A stretch of DNA of 24,087 nucleotides from an uncultured Vampirovibrio sp. (GCA_910577635.1 CAJTNR010000029.1:1-24087); one strand, 5' to 3'; shown: positions 7,490 to 15,133, counted from the stretch's first letter. The notes: generated by a model not told the origin, from the letters alone. Program-made: numbers and translations.

Positions 7490-8390
7490 TGTAGAGTTCT
7501 TTCAACATATTCAGTTTTTCTTCCAATATTTTTTTCAAATTATTATCTGAAATATATAACAAATGAGGACAAAAGTGCAATAATCTTTGCGCTATATTAA
7601 AATCATCATCCAAAGGTCTTTTAATAATTGCAATATCTTTATCAAAAGAAACAAGCTCGCTTTTTTGCTCAGGCATGCTTTGATAAGCTTGTTTTTTTAC
7701 TTTATAAACCAGAATTGGCGCTTCAAAATCTAGTCTTTCGTGTTTTTTTAGAGTTTCTTTTACCATACAGATTCTATCAATAGGCAGATTAGAAATTTTT
7801 TGCGCACCTGAAAAAACTCCGCTCAGGTACAATCTATTAGTCCAATCACCAACTTTTATTCTATCTGCAATAAAGTTAATATCTTTAAATTCTCCTTGAG
7901 GAAGCATATATTCAAGTTTAATAAGGTTTTTTTCCCTGCAATGGATTTCAAGTTCATTGACAAGTCTCCAATTGAGAGTTGAGAAGTATCCAAAATCTGC
8001 CAGTTCTTTCCTGGAGTCAATATTTGAAGTTTTAAGAGCAAACTTATAGTAAATTATAATTGCTTTTCTTAAACTTCTGTAGTCTTTTTCTGCTATAAGA
8101 AGTTTTTTTAGCGAATCAGATAAGCTGAGTTCAGGTTCTGAAAAATCAGAATAAATTTTTTTCTTGTCTATAGAATAAAAATATTTTCCTTTGACTTTTC
8201 TTTTAAGAATAGGGATTCCATGGAGAATTAATTGTTCAATATAATTAGAAATAGTAGTTTTGGATATTTTATAATCGAGTTTATGTAATTCTTCAATCAG
8301 CTGGTTTCTATCATATTCTGCGCAAGATAATAAATTGAGTACAAATAAAGCTCTATAGGTTGCTTTATCGCGTGTATCTTCTTTTTGCAT
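7473..8390 (-). CDS. WYL-domain transcriptional regulator (first of tandem pair)
   Basis: A 305-residue protein with an N-terminal winged helix-turn-helix (~10-75; LIEELHKLDYKISKTTISNY, then the wing around LKRKVKGKYFYSI). The middle is helical, and a WYL-like domain spans ~150-215, with NLIKLEYMLPQGEFKDINFI, DWTNRLYLSGVF and LPIDRICMVKET. It leads an operon of two WYL regulators and a membrane protein. This arrangement recalls the actinobacterial PafB-PafC pair, in which two WYL proteins act together in the DNA damage response, but orthology is not claimed. The 123-base gap to the divergent gene at 8514 holds a perfect inverted repeat over its likely promoter, consistent with autoregulation. 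Confidence 0.75.
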   Translation of the reverse strand: MQKEDTRDKATYRALFVLNLLSCAEYDRNQLIEELHKLDYKISKTTISNYIEQLILHGIPILKRKVKGKYFYSIDKKKIYSDFSEPELSLSDSLKKLLIAEKDYRSLRKAIIIYYKFALKTSNIDSRKELADFGYFSTLNWRLVNELEIHCREKNLIKLEYMLPQGEFKDINFIADRIKVGDWTNRLYLSGVFSGAQKISNLPIDRICMVKETLKKHERLDFEAPILVYKVKKQAYQSMPEQKSELVSFDKDIAIIKRPLDDDFNIAQRLLHFCPHLLYISDNNLKKILEEKLNMLKELYNGKKS

Positions 8391-8417
8391 AAGATTAATT
8401 ATATATTAAAAAATAAA

Positions 8418-8447
8418 TTTATAACGTTTTGTAAACATAATTTACAA
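8418..8447 (-). promoter_or_regulatory. Promoter and inverted-repeat operator candidate of the WYL operon
   Basis: Read on the minus strand, TTGTAA (8447-8442), 17 bases, TTATAA (8424-8419) gives a well-spaced sigma70 promoter for the WYL operon. A perfect 19-bp inverted repeat, TTGTAAA-N5-TTTACAA (8429-8447), covers the -35 and half the spacer. Its right arm is only ~67 bases from the divergent start codon at 8514, so binding here could affect both directions. The regulatory role is inferred from position. Confidence 0.5.
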
Positions 8448-8513
8448 TTACAGCAAAATAATTAAAGTTATAGATAAAAAAGTCCGAATATTAAATCAAA
8501 GGATAATATAACC

Positions 8514-8777
8514 ATGGCTGAAAACTACAGTTTAAATTCTAAATTCGGATTTAATATCAAATCTTCTAATTTGGGTCAAAACCAAAATAAAATTGATATT
8601 AAAAATTCTGTTGAAAATTTATTTGGTTCAGTCAACAACTTTTTTGCTAAAAACGAGCAGGTTTTTAACGGAGATGTTGAAAAAGAGATTAACATGTACT
8701 CCCGTCAAGCGATGATAGTAGGTATGAACCTAAAAGCTTCCGATGATAACATAAGACGTTTTGATATGAATATTTAA
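8514..8777 (+). CDS. Small hypothetical soluble protein
   Basis: An 87-residue protein that I do not recognise. It is hydrophilic, Asn-rich in its first half (LNSKFGFNIKSSNLGQNQNK), with a predicted amphipathic helix around SVENLFGSVNNFFAK and a second helical half ending RRFDMNI. There is no signal peptide, membrane segment, cysteine or metal motif. A ribosome site AAAGGA (8498-8503) lies 10 bases before the ATG. It diverges from the WYL operon across a promoter region with an inverted repeat, and its stop shares the TTAA tetranucleotide with the convergent sigma-factor gene. The start signal, codon use like its neighbours and compact fit between genes support a real gene. Confidence 0.65.
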   Translation: MAENYSLNSKFGFNIKSSNLGQNQNKIDIKNSVENLFGSVNNFFAKNEQVFNGDVEKEINMYSRQAMIVGMNLKASDDNIRRFDMNI

Positions 8778-9790
8778 TCAAGTCCTATGTAGTTTTTTAA
8801 ATTTAGTGAAAGATTTTTGTTCCTGCAGAGTTTTTTTAGTTTTGCAATTGCTCTTGTTTCAATCTGGCGTATTCTTTCTCTTGAAACTCCATAGCGCGAG
8901 CCGATTTCATCAAGAGTTTTTTTCTGTCCGTTGTTGTCCAATCCATAGCGCATAATTAGAACATCTTTTTCTTTAGGGTTTAATTGATTAAGCATTTTTT
9001 GAACATCTTCAAGTAAATTTTCTCTTGTAACTTTGGTATCAGGTGTTAAGTGGGTTTCATCCACAATAAAATCGGCAATTTTAGAAGTATCATCTTTTTG
9101 ATTAGCTGGAGTTTCGATTGATATTGTACTTTGTGAGCTTTTCATCAGCTGAACAAGTTTGGATACCGGCATATCAACCCGAAGGGCAATTTCTTCTTTG
9201 GTTGGGACTCTGTTAAGTTCTGTTGATAGTTCAATAGTTGCTCTTTTAATCCTGCTTAGGGTTTCAATCATATGAACAGGGAGTCTTATCATTCTTGATT
9301 TATCAGCGATGCCTCTTGTAATTGCCTGTTGAATCCACCAGGTGGCATAGGTTGAAAATTTGTATCCTTTAGAATAATCAAACTTTTCAGCCGCCTTCAT
9401 TAATCCTAAATTTCCCTCCTGAATTAAATCAAGAAAGGATAAACCCCTTCCAATATACTTTTTAGCAATAGAAACAACAAGTCGAAGATTAGCATTAATT
9501 AGAATTTCTCTTGCTTTATGAGAATGTTTTTCTTTAATTTGTCTTGCTACTTCCAGTTCATCTTCAAAACTAAGAAGCGGAATTTTACCGATTTGTTGAA
9601 GATAAATTTTAACCGAATCATCCGCTGTTATTGACTTATAGTCTTCGTACGATTTTTTTTGATTATCCCCTTCATCCTCTGTTTCTTCAATAGAGCTGAT
9701 GTCATTATCTATTTGCATGAGGGTTTGTTCGTCTAAATCGTCGTATAAAAAATCTTCGTTTTTTGTTTTGTCTTGCGTTTTTTCGTTCAT
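8774..9790 (-). CDS. rpoD: RNA polymerase principal sigma factor (SigA/RpoD family)
   Basis: A 338-residue sigma70 protein. After an acidic ~50-residue N terminus with no region 1.1 of E. coli size, region 1.2 (DDSVKIYLQQIGKIPLL) leads into region 2 with NLRLVVSIAKKYIGRGLSFLDLIQEGN and the -10-reading helix YKFSTYATWWIQQAITR. Region 3 starts at IRLPVHM, and region 4 carries the HTH TLDEIGSRYGVSRERIRQIE. All groups expected of a housekeeping sigma are intact. AGGG lies 6 bases before the ATG. It follows rlmB by 30 bases, and that gap contains a perfect TATAAT on the minus strand (9813-9808), so it may also have its own promoter. Promoters seen elsewhere in the window (TTGnnn-17-TATAAT type) fit this sigma. 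Confidence 0.95.
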   Translation of the reverse strand: MNEKTQDKTKNEDFLYDDLDEQTLMQIDNDISSIEETEDEGDNQKKSYEDYKSITADDSVKIYLQQIGKIPLLSFEDELEVARQIKEKHSHKAREILINANLRLVVSIAKKYIGRGLSFLDLIQEGNLGLMKAAEKFDYSKGYKFSTYATWWIQQAITRGIADKSRMIRLPVHMIETLSRIKRATIELSTELNRVPTKEEIALRVDMPVSKLVQLMKSSQSTISIETPANQKDDTSKIADFIVDETHLTPDTKVTRENLLEDVQKMLNQLNPKEKDVLIMRYGLDNNGQKKTLDEIGSRYGVSRERIRQIETRAIAKLKKLCRNKNLSLNLKNYIGLD

Positions 9791-9820
9791 TTTTTTCCCT
9801 TCAACATATTATACAATATT

Positions 9821-10585
9821 CTAAGTTTTATTAAAAGTCTTGAGTTCAATTTGTCTTACAGCTTCATAAACAATAACTCCAAGTGCTACTGAAACATTCA
9901 ATGATTCAAAGTTTGTCTTAATTCTAACTTTATAATCAGCTTTGTTAAGAAGCGTTTTTGAAATCCCTTCCCCTTCAGAACCCATTACAATAATAAAGTT
10001 CATATCCGTGTAATCAATTTCAAAATAATTATCTTGTGCTTCAATATCTGTTGCAATTACCCAGTAGTCGTGTTTTTTTAGTTCTTCCAGACTATTATTC
10101 AGACTGGTTGTTTTTATAATAGGAATATGGTTAATGGCACCTGAGGAACTTTTTTCAACAATAGAATTAATAGGAGCACTTCTGTGATTCTGAATTAAAA
10201 CACCGTCAAATCCTGCTGCTGCAAGAGTTCTTATTATTGCTCCAAAGTTATGTGGGTCTTGGATTCTATCAAGAGCAGCAAGTTTTCTATATCCTTTTTT
10301 TTCAATTGCCAAAAACTCCTCTAGTGTAATTGTCTCAACAGTTGATACAGAAGCTATGACACCTTGATAGTTGACTTTTGTATCAAAATATTGGTCAAAT
10401 TTCTGCAAATTTATATGCTGGACAATAATTCCTCTATAATCTGCCTCTTGTACAATTTTTCTCATTCTGTTGTCATATGAGAATCCTTTTTGAATATATA
10501 TTTTATTAATTCTTTTGGGATTCTTGACTAAAACCTCATAAACAGGGTTTTTGCCATAAATAAATTGATTTGTTTTTTCTTTCAT
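9821..10585 (-). CDS. rlmB: 23S rRNA 2'-O-ribose methyltransferase, TrmH/SpoU family (RlmB-like)
   Basis: A 254-residue SPOUT methyltransferase that uses S-adenosylmethionine; RlmB relatives methylate a guanosine ribose (G2251 in E. coli) in 23S rRNA. Seen: an N-terminal substrate-binding domain (FIYGKNPVYEVL ... YQGVIA), then the SPOUT knot with motif 1 LDRIQDPHNFGAIIRT, motif 2 IVMGSEGEG, and motif 3 ESLNVSVALGVIVYE. The I-P-M usually just before motif 3 reads I-K-T. A strong ribosome site AAGGTGGA (10598-10591) precedes the ATG. The exact RNA position modified cannot be read from sequence, so RlmB rather than a tRNA paralogue is the likeliest choice. It shares a divergent promoter region with the pilus gene at 10692. 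Confidence 0.88.
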   Translation of the reverse strand: MKEKTNQFIYGKNPVYEVLVKNPKRINKIYIQKGFSYDNRMRKIVQEADYRGIIVQHINLQKFDQYFDTKVNYQGVIASVSTVETITLEEFLAIEKKGYRKLAALDRIQDPHNFGAIIRTLAAAGFDGVLIQNHRSAPINSIVEKSSSGAINHIPIIKTTSLNNSLEELKKHDYWVIATDIEAQDNYFEIDYTDMNFIIVMGSEGEGISKTLLNKADYKVRIKTNFESLNVSVALGVIVYEAVRQIELKTFNKT

Positions 10586-10622
10586 TAATATCCACCTTAT
10601 TATGTATATTTGTGTAAAAAAT

Positions 10623-10654
10623 TTGTAATCTTTTTATAATATTGTATTATAAAA
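10623..10654 (+). promoter_or_regulatory. Divergent promoter region with a 10-bp inverted repeat
   Basis: A perfect inverted repeat TTTTATAATA-TTG-TATTATAAAA (10632-10654) lies between rlmB and the pilus fusion gene. Each arm contains TATAAT on one strand (10635-10640 plus; 10651-10646 minus). For the plus gene, TTGTAA (10623-10628), 16 bases, TATTAT (10645-10650) is the best-spaced pair. The symmetry may simply reflect back-to-back -10 elements, or an operator. Confidence 0.4.
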
Positions 10655-10691
10655 TAAGAGTAGATGTGAATTAGATTAGAATTTATAAAAA

Positions 10692-12422
10692 ATGCTAGAA
10701 AAACTATTAACTTCAGGAAAACAAAAACAAATTGTCGGAGTTTCACTTACACCGGGTCTCGGTTTAGAAGCTGTTTTGTATGACAAAAAAAGTCAATCAG
10801 TTGTTAAATACAGCAGAAAAAAAGTTGACTATAACTTATCAACAAGAGATTTTCAAGACTACACCCAGTTTAAAACAGCATTGGCTGAATTAATGGATGA
10901 AATGGAAGTTGCGCCTAAAACAATGGCATTTATGGTTATGCCTAATGTTTACTTTGATTTTATCGAACTTCCTCCTGAAATTACAACTCCTGAAATCAAA
11001 ACAGCGCTTTTATCAAAAGCTGAAGAGTTTTATTTATTCAAAAGAGAAGAGCCGGTTTCAGGCTGGAGTGAAGTAATCAATCCTGACGGTCTGGGACAGA
11101 AAAAATATGCTTATACGTCTTTCCAGAAAAGTATTGTTGATCAGCTAAAAGATATTTTTAGCGAAGTCCAAATGCAGCTGGTTGGTGTTGAAACTTCATA
11201 CAGTGCAACATTAAGAGGGTTGTTCGTATCAGGTCTTATTAATGATATGATTGAACAACAGGCAAGCTGGACTTTAATGCAAATAAACACAAACAGCTAT
11301 ACAATCTTCCAAATGGACGGCAAAAACCTCATTGAATGCACAGAAGTTCCTCTTGCAATTAAGTCTTTCTCTAATGAAGAAGCTTATCAGGCAATTGTTT
11401 CAAGTTCATCACAGCTTTTAAACAACTATATAATTCAAAGATTGTATATTGTGAGTCAAACAGATGATATCAATGCAAAAGTTCTTAAAGACACACTTGA
11501 CTTTGATCGTGAAGTTGTAACAATTGATTCGAATAAATTCTCAAAAAATATTGAAAGATTTGTTGACCTTGATGATTCGGTTGATCCAGACAGAGCAAGA
11601 TCAATGACACTTGGTGCACTTGGTGCAGCTGATGTTAGAAACGATTTTGGCTTTGTTATTAATGTTCTTGCCGATGATCCAAGTGCTTCAATGGGAATTT
11701 ACGGCACAATTAATATCTTGGGTTCAGATTATGATGTCACAAATGAATTTGTAACAAGAGTTTGTTTATTAATAACTGTAATCTCTATGATTATATTTGC
11801 ACTATTGTTTGTAGGAAACAAATTTGTAGATATGAGCCTTAAAAAAGTTCTTGATAAAACAACAGCCAAAGTAGAAGAACTTGATAGACAAATTGAACTT
11901 GAATCCCAGAATGAACTAAAACAAGAAGTTGATATGAACCTTATAATTGATGATATCGCAGGATCTAATGTAACTGCAAATCGCTATTATGATTCAATCG
12001 CTACTGATATACCTAAGAACGTTTGGTTGATAAGGTACTACAACACTCAGGGCAATAAACTTGCAATTTCAGGTATAGCTCAAACAATTCCAGATATTTA
12101 CCACTACTATGAAAACTTAAGAATTGTTGCTCCTGAATCTAATATCAAACTAACGGAACTAAAGGTAGTAACACCTAATCCTGATGATTTGTTTATTGGT
12201 GATTTAGCTATAAACAAAGATACAGACAGACTCTACAGCTTTGAAATATCTAATACTGATATTGATTTCACCCAAAAACAAATAATCAAGAAACTAAAAG
12301 AAGCTGTTGAAGGTGAAACTCAGCAAACACCAACATATGAAGAAGATATTATAATCAAAAGCAACAGAGCTCCAAGCGCTCCTTTGGAACAACCATCAGA
12401 ACAAATGGCACCGGCTCAATAG
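10692..12422 (+). CDS. Type IV pilus/type II secretion assembly protein, PilM-PilN (GspL-like) fusion
   Basis: A 576-residue bitopic protein. Residues ~12-345 resemble the actin-like cytoplasmic PilM or GspL domain, though the first phosphate loop is degenerate (VGVSLTPGLGLEAVL rather than D-x-G-S-x-x-x-K). A single membrane helix (~354-378) is followed by a charged coiled coil (~380-410) and a periplasmic PilN/GspL-type ferredoxin-like domain (~430-540: NVWLIRYYNTQGNKLAISGIA), then a Pro/Gln-rich tail. In most systems PilM and PilN are separate, whereas GspL combines both; this layout matches GspL in order. The next gene encodes a PilO/GspM-like partner 12 bases on. No clear ribosome site precedes the ATG. 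Function in an inner-membrane pilus assembly platform is inferred from architecture and neighbour. Confidence 0.72.
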   Translation: MLEKLLTSGKQKQIVGVSLTPGLGLEAVLYDKKSQSVVKYSRKKVDYNLSTRDFQDYTQFKTALAELMDEMEVAPKTMAFMVMPNVYFDFIELPPEITTPEIKTALLSKAEEFYLFKREEPVSGWSEVINPDGLGQKKYAYTSFQKSIVDQLKDIFSEVQMQLVGVETSYSATLRGLFVSGLINDMIEQQASWTLMQINTNSYTIFQMDGKNLIECTEVPLAIKSFSNEEAYQAIVSSSSQLLNNYIIQRLYIVSQTDDINAKVLKDTLDFDREVVTIDSNKFSKNIERFVDLDDSVDPDRARSMTLGALGAADVRNDFGFVINVLADDPSASMGIYGTINILGSDYDVTNEFVTRVCLLITVISMIIFALLFVGNKFVDMSLKKVLDKTTAKVEELDRQIELESQNELKQEVDMNLIIDDIAGSNVTANRYYDSIATDIPKNVWLIRYYNTQGNKLAISGIAQTIPDIYHYYENLRIVAPESNIKLTELKVVTPNPDDLFIGDLAINKDTDRLYSFEISNTDIDFTQKQIIKKLKEAVEGETQQTPTYEEDIIIKSNRAPSAPLEQPSEQMAPAQ

Positions 12423-12434
12423 GAATAATAGCAA

Positions 12435-13010
12435 ATGAACAAATTGATTAAAGAAAATATTTTATACATAGTAATTGTAATAATAGTATTATTTGGCGGC
12501 ATTTATACAATGTACCACAACGGAGCAATGACCGTTGATACCTTTAGCCAGATGTCTGCAAAACAGGCTGAAATGCAGACTAAAGTTCAAAAACTGGAAC
12601 AAATAAAGGCAAAAAGAGTAAGCGGACAAAAGAAAAAAAGCACAGCACAAAGCGGTAAAGTAATTTATGCTGTTCCTATAAACCAATTCAGTCCTGCAGC
12701 ATCTTTTGGAATAATGTTTGAAAATGTTATTACAAATATCACTAATAGCGGTTTAAAAGTTAGATCAATTGATTATAACTACTCTCCTTCGGATGATAAA
12801 GTCCTAACAGCACAGGTTGAAGGATACAATGCTTGCGAACTTACTTTTACAACTGTTGGAAGTTACACACAGCTTCAAACTTTCTTTAAAAATATTGCTA
12901 AGGAAAAATATTTAAGCAGTTTATATGAAGTTTATATTGAACCATATGATAAAGATAAGTCTATCTTAATTGCTAAATTCAAAATTAGATTGTATACAAA
13001 ATCAGTTTAA
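12435..13010 (+). CDS. PilO/GspM-like inner-membrane pilus assembly protein
   Basis: A 191-residue protein with a short cytoplasmic start (MNKLIKEN), one membrane helix (~9-27, ILYIVIVIIVLFGGIYTMY) and a coiled coil (~36-62, rich in Gln, Lys and Glu). A basic linker follows (GQKKKSTAQSGK), then a periplasmic ferredoxin-like domain (~85-190: FENVITNITNSGLKVRSIDYNY ... ITFTTVG-like strand ... LQTFFKNIA). This is the PilO topology; PilO pairs with PilN to form the alignment subcomplex of type IV pili. It directly follows the PilM-PilN-like fusion, which supports the call. It is the last gene before a strong terminator, so pilP and pilQ are not in this operon. Confidence 0.68.
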   Translation: MNKLIKENILYIVIVIIVLFGGIYTMYHNGAMTVDTFSQMSAKQAEMQTKVQKLEQIKAKRVSGQKKKSTAQSGKVIYAVPINQFSPAASFGIMFENVITNITNSGLKVRSIDYNYSPSDDKVLTAQVEGYNACELTFTTVGSYTQLQTFFKNIAKEKYLSSLYEVYIEPYDKDKSILIAKFKIRLYTKSV

Positions 13011-13028
13011 TAATAAAAACAAAAAATT

Positions 13029-13071
13029 AAAAATGTTGTTGGAAATCAATAGTTCAACAACATTTTTGTTT
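13029..13071 (+). terminator. Rho-independent terminator after the pilus operon
   Basis: A perfect 13-bp stem, AAAAATGTTGTTG (13029-13041) with CAACAACATTTTT (13055-13067), has a 13-base loop and is followed by a T-rich tail. It starts 18 bases after the PilO-like stop. A-rich sequence on the left gives a T-run on the other strand, so it could work in both directions. Confidence 0.88.
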
Positions 13072-13138
13072 AAAAAAGTATCCTTTTTACTTGGTTCATT
13101 GTATAATTTTTTTAGGAAGTAATTATTGGAGAAAAAAA

Positions 13139-13777
13139 TTGTTTGATTTTAATTGTGATGTAGCTCAAGGATATGGAATTTACAAAAATGACCAGGAATT
13201 TGAAATAGCTAAATTCACAAGTTCTATTAATATTGCCGCAGGTTTTCATGCGGGTGATCCTGTTAGTATAAAAAAAGCTCTTATGTTTGCAAAAGAGCAT
13301 AATCTGGCAATTGGTGCGCACATTGGGTATCCTGATATTCAAGGGTTTGGCAATAGAAAAATGGATTTAGCTAAAGATGAGCTTATAGCAGTTGTTACTT
13401 ATCAAGTTTGTGCTATTAGCGCTTATGCTAATACTTATAATCTTGAAATTGAACAAATAAGAACCCATGGCGCGCTAAAAACAGCTGTTAATGAATCGCA
13501 AGAAACTGCACAGGTTGTAGGTGGTGCTATTAAAAAAATTAACCCCTGGTTAAATTTAATTGTACAAAACAGCACAACAAAAGAATTATTGGAATCATTA
13601 GGAATAAAATCAGCACTTGAAGCTGATTTTAGCGAAAGTTCAACAATAAGAGCAATAAGAGAAAATGAGAATCAAATTGATACAATCCATTTTAAATCAC
13701 TGGATGATATAAAACGAGCTTATGATGTCTTAAAACCGACACCAATTAACTATAATAGAGTCCAAAAGCAATTATAA
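13139..13777 (+). CDS. pxpA: LamB/YcsF family protein, 5-oxoprolinase subunit A-like
   Basis: A 212-residue protein of the LamB/YcsF family, whose studied member PxpA is part of the ATP-dependent 5-oxoprolinase PxpABC. Seen: the N-terminal FDFNCDVAQGYG, SSINIAAGFHAGDP, AIGAHIGYPDIQGFG and the THGALK motif. It is about 35-40 residues shorter than the usual ~250. The common F-A-D-R-x-Y-x-x-D-G block is replaced by LEADFSESSTI, so the C-terminal half is divergent. The start is TTG at 13139, with GGAG (13128-13131) 7 bases upstream, because the conserved N terminus begins exactly there. A TATAAT lies at 13102-13107. Subunits PxpB and PxpC are not in the window, so activity as an oxoprolinase is uncertain. 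Confidence 0.75.
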   Translation: MFDFNCDVAQGYGIYKNDQEFEIAKFTSSINIAAGFHAGDPVSIKKALMFAKEHNLAIGAHIGYPDIQGFGNRKMDLAKDELIAVVTYQVCAISAYANTYNLEIEQIRTHGALKTAVNESQETAQVVGGAIKKINPWLNLIVQNSTTKELLESLGIKSALEADFSESSTIRAIRENENQIDTIHFKSLDDIKRAYDVLKPTPINYNRVQKQL

Positions 13778-13789
13778 GAGGTTTTTTTG

Positions 13790-15133
13790 ATGAAGATTTT
13801 TGATAAAAAAGTAAAAATGCCAAAAGATGCAATTTGGCTTGTACCAGGTCTTAGGGTAAAGCGCTGGTTTGCACTTAGTATAGCCGGATCAACTCTAGCT
13901 GCTATTGGATTTACTTTTTTGTTCAAGCTGGAACCTTTAAACTATATTGTAAAAACAGCTAAAGAACTTTTTCATATAGTTCCTCCTGAACCTGTCGGAG
14001 CTTTGTTTATTCTTGTTGGAGCTGTGCTTTTTATGCTTGCTTGGAAAAAAACAAACTTTAGTATGATGGATACAAACGATACTTCCTTAATGAGAAAAAA
14101 AGACTCAATGGGCGAAGTGTTGTATCGAAAAATGAAGCTGAACCACGGTCCTAAAATCGTTGCCATTGGAGGGGGAACGGGATTATCCACACTTCTTAAA
14201 GGTATTAAAACATTAACTAATAATATTACCGCTATTGTAACAGTAGGAGATGACGGAGGCTCCTCAGGACGATTAAGAGAACAAATGGGGGTTTTGCCTC
14301 CAGGCGACATTAGAAACTGTATTGCAGCCTTAGCTGATGATGATAGCATTGTAACAAAACTTTTTCAATATCGTTTCAAATCAGGAGAAGGTCTTGAAGG
14401 ACACAGCTTTGGCAATCTTTTTATTACCGCAATGACAGCAATTTGTAAAGACATGTTTACTGCAATTAAAGAATCCTCCAAAGTTTTATTAATAAGAGGA
14501 AGGGTTTTACCTGCTACTTGTGATGATATGAAACTCTATGCAAGAATGGAAGATGATTCTATAGTCCGCGGGGAAAGCAATATTCCTGAAGCAGGAAAAA
14601 GAATAATTCAGTTGTGTTCAGATCCTGCCAATTGTAAAGCTGCCCCTGATGTAGTGGATGCTATTCATGATGCCGATTTAATTATTATTGGACCTGGAAG
14701 TCTTTATACATCTGTAATTTCTAACTTTTTAGTTAAAGATATTACAAAAGCAGTCTGGGAATCAAAGGCTAAAAAAATCTATGTTTGTAATGCCATGACA
14801 CAACCTGGAGAAACTGATAATTACTCTGTTTCAGACCACATTAAAACAATTTTTGAGCATGTTCGTTTGCCCGAAGTGGATGATAGCAACAAAAACTTCT
14901 TTGATGCTGTTTTGGTTAATAACTCAATACCTAAAAACTTATCTGAAAAATACGAACAACAAGGGTCTCTGCCTGTTGAAGTAGATATTTGCGAACTAAG
15001 AAGATTGAAAGTTGAAGTTGTAGCGCAGTCATTGTTAGAAAGCAATAGCGAAGGTTTAATCCGTCATAATTGCCCTAAGGTTGCAAAAGCAATTTACTGC
15101 TGGTATAAAAGATCATTAAAGAAACATTTGTAA
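13790..15133 (+). CDS. yvcK: Membrane-anchored YvcK/GlmR (CofD-like) family protein
   Basis: A 447-residue protein with two N-terminal membrane helices (~27-45, ~67-85) after a motif like WLVPGLRVKRW, joined to a full YvcK/CofD-type domain from ~120. Seen: IVAIGGGTGLSTLLKG, AIVTVGDDGGSSGRLR, LPPGDIRNCIAAL, EGHSFGNLFI, IIIGPGSLYTSV and CNAMTQPGET. In Bacillus and Listeria, YvcK/GlmR binds UDP-sugars and links carbon metabolism to cell-wall precursor supply. The membrane anchor is an extension of the short Bacillus form. AAGAGG (13776-13781), overlapping the pxpA stop, lies 8 bases before this ATG; a TTG immediately before it is less likely. The stop shares one base with the panB start (TAATG). 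Confidence 0.92.
   Translation: MKIFDKKVKMPKDAIWLVPGLRVKRWFALSIAGSTLAAIGFTFLFKLEPLNYIVKTAKELFHIVPPEPVGALFILVGAVLFMLAWKKTNFSMMDTNDTSLMRKKDSMGEVLYRKMKLNHGPKIVAIGGGTGLSTLLKGIKTLTNNITAIVTVGDDGGSSGRLREQMGVLPPGDIRNCIAALADDDSIVTKLFQYRFKSGEGLEGHSFGNLFITAMTAICKDMFTAIKESSKVLLIRGRVLPATCDDMKLYARMEDDSIVRGESNIPEAGKRIIQLCSDPANCKAAPDVVDAIHDADLIIIGPGSLYTSVISNFLVKDITKAVWESKAKKIYVCNAMTQPGETDNYSVSDHIKTIFEHVRLPEVDDSNKNFFDAVLVNNSIPKNLSEKYEQQGSLPVEVDICELRRLKVEVVAQSLLESNSEGLIRHNCPKVAKAIYCWYKRSLKKHL

Noticed and set aside
13091..13138. Start of pxpA at TTG 13091
   Set aside because: It overlaps the promoter-like TATAAT and adds 16 unrelated residues before the conserved N terminus; GGAG favours 13139.
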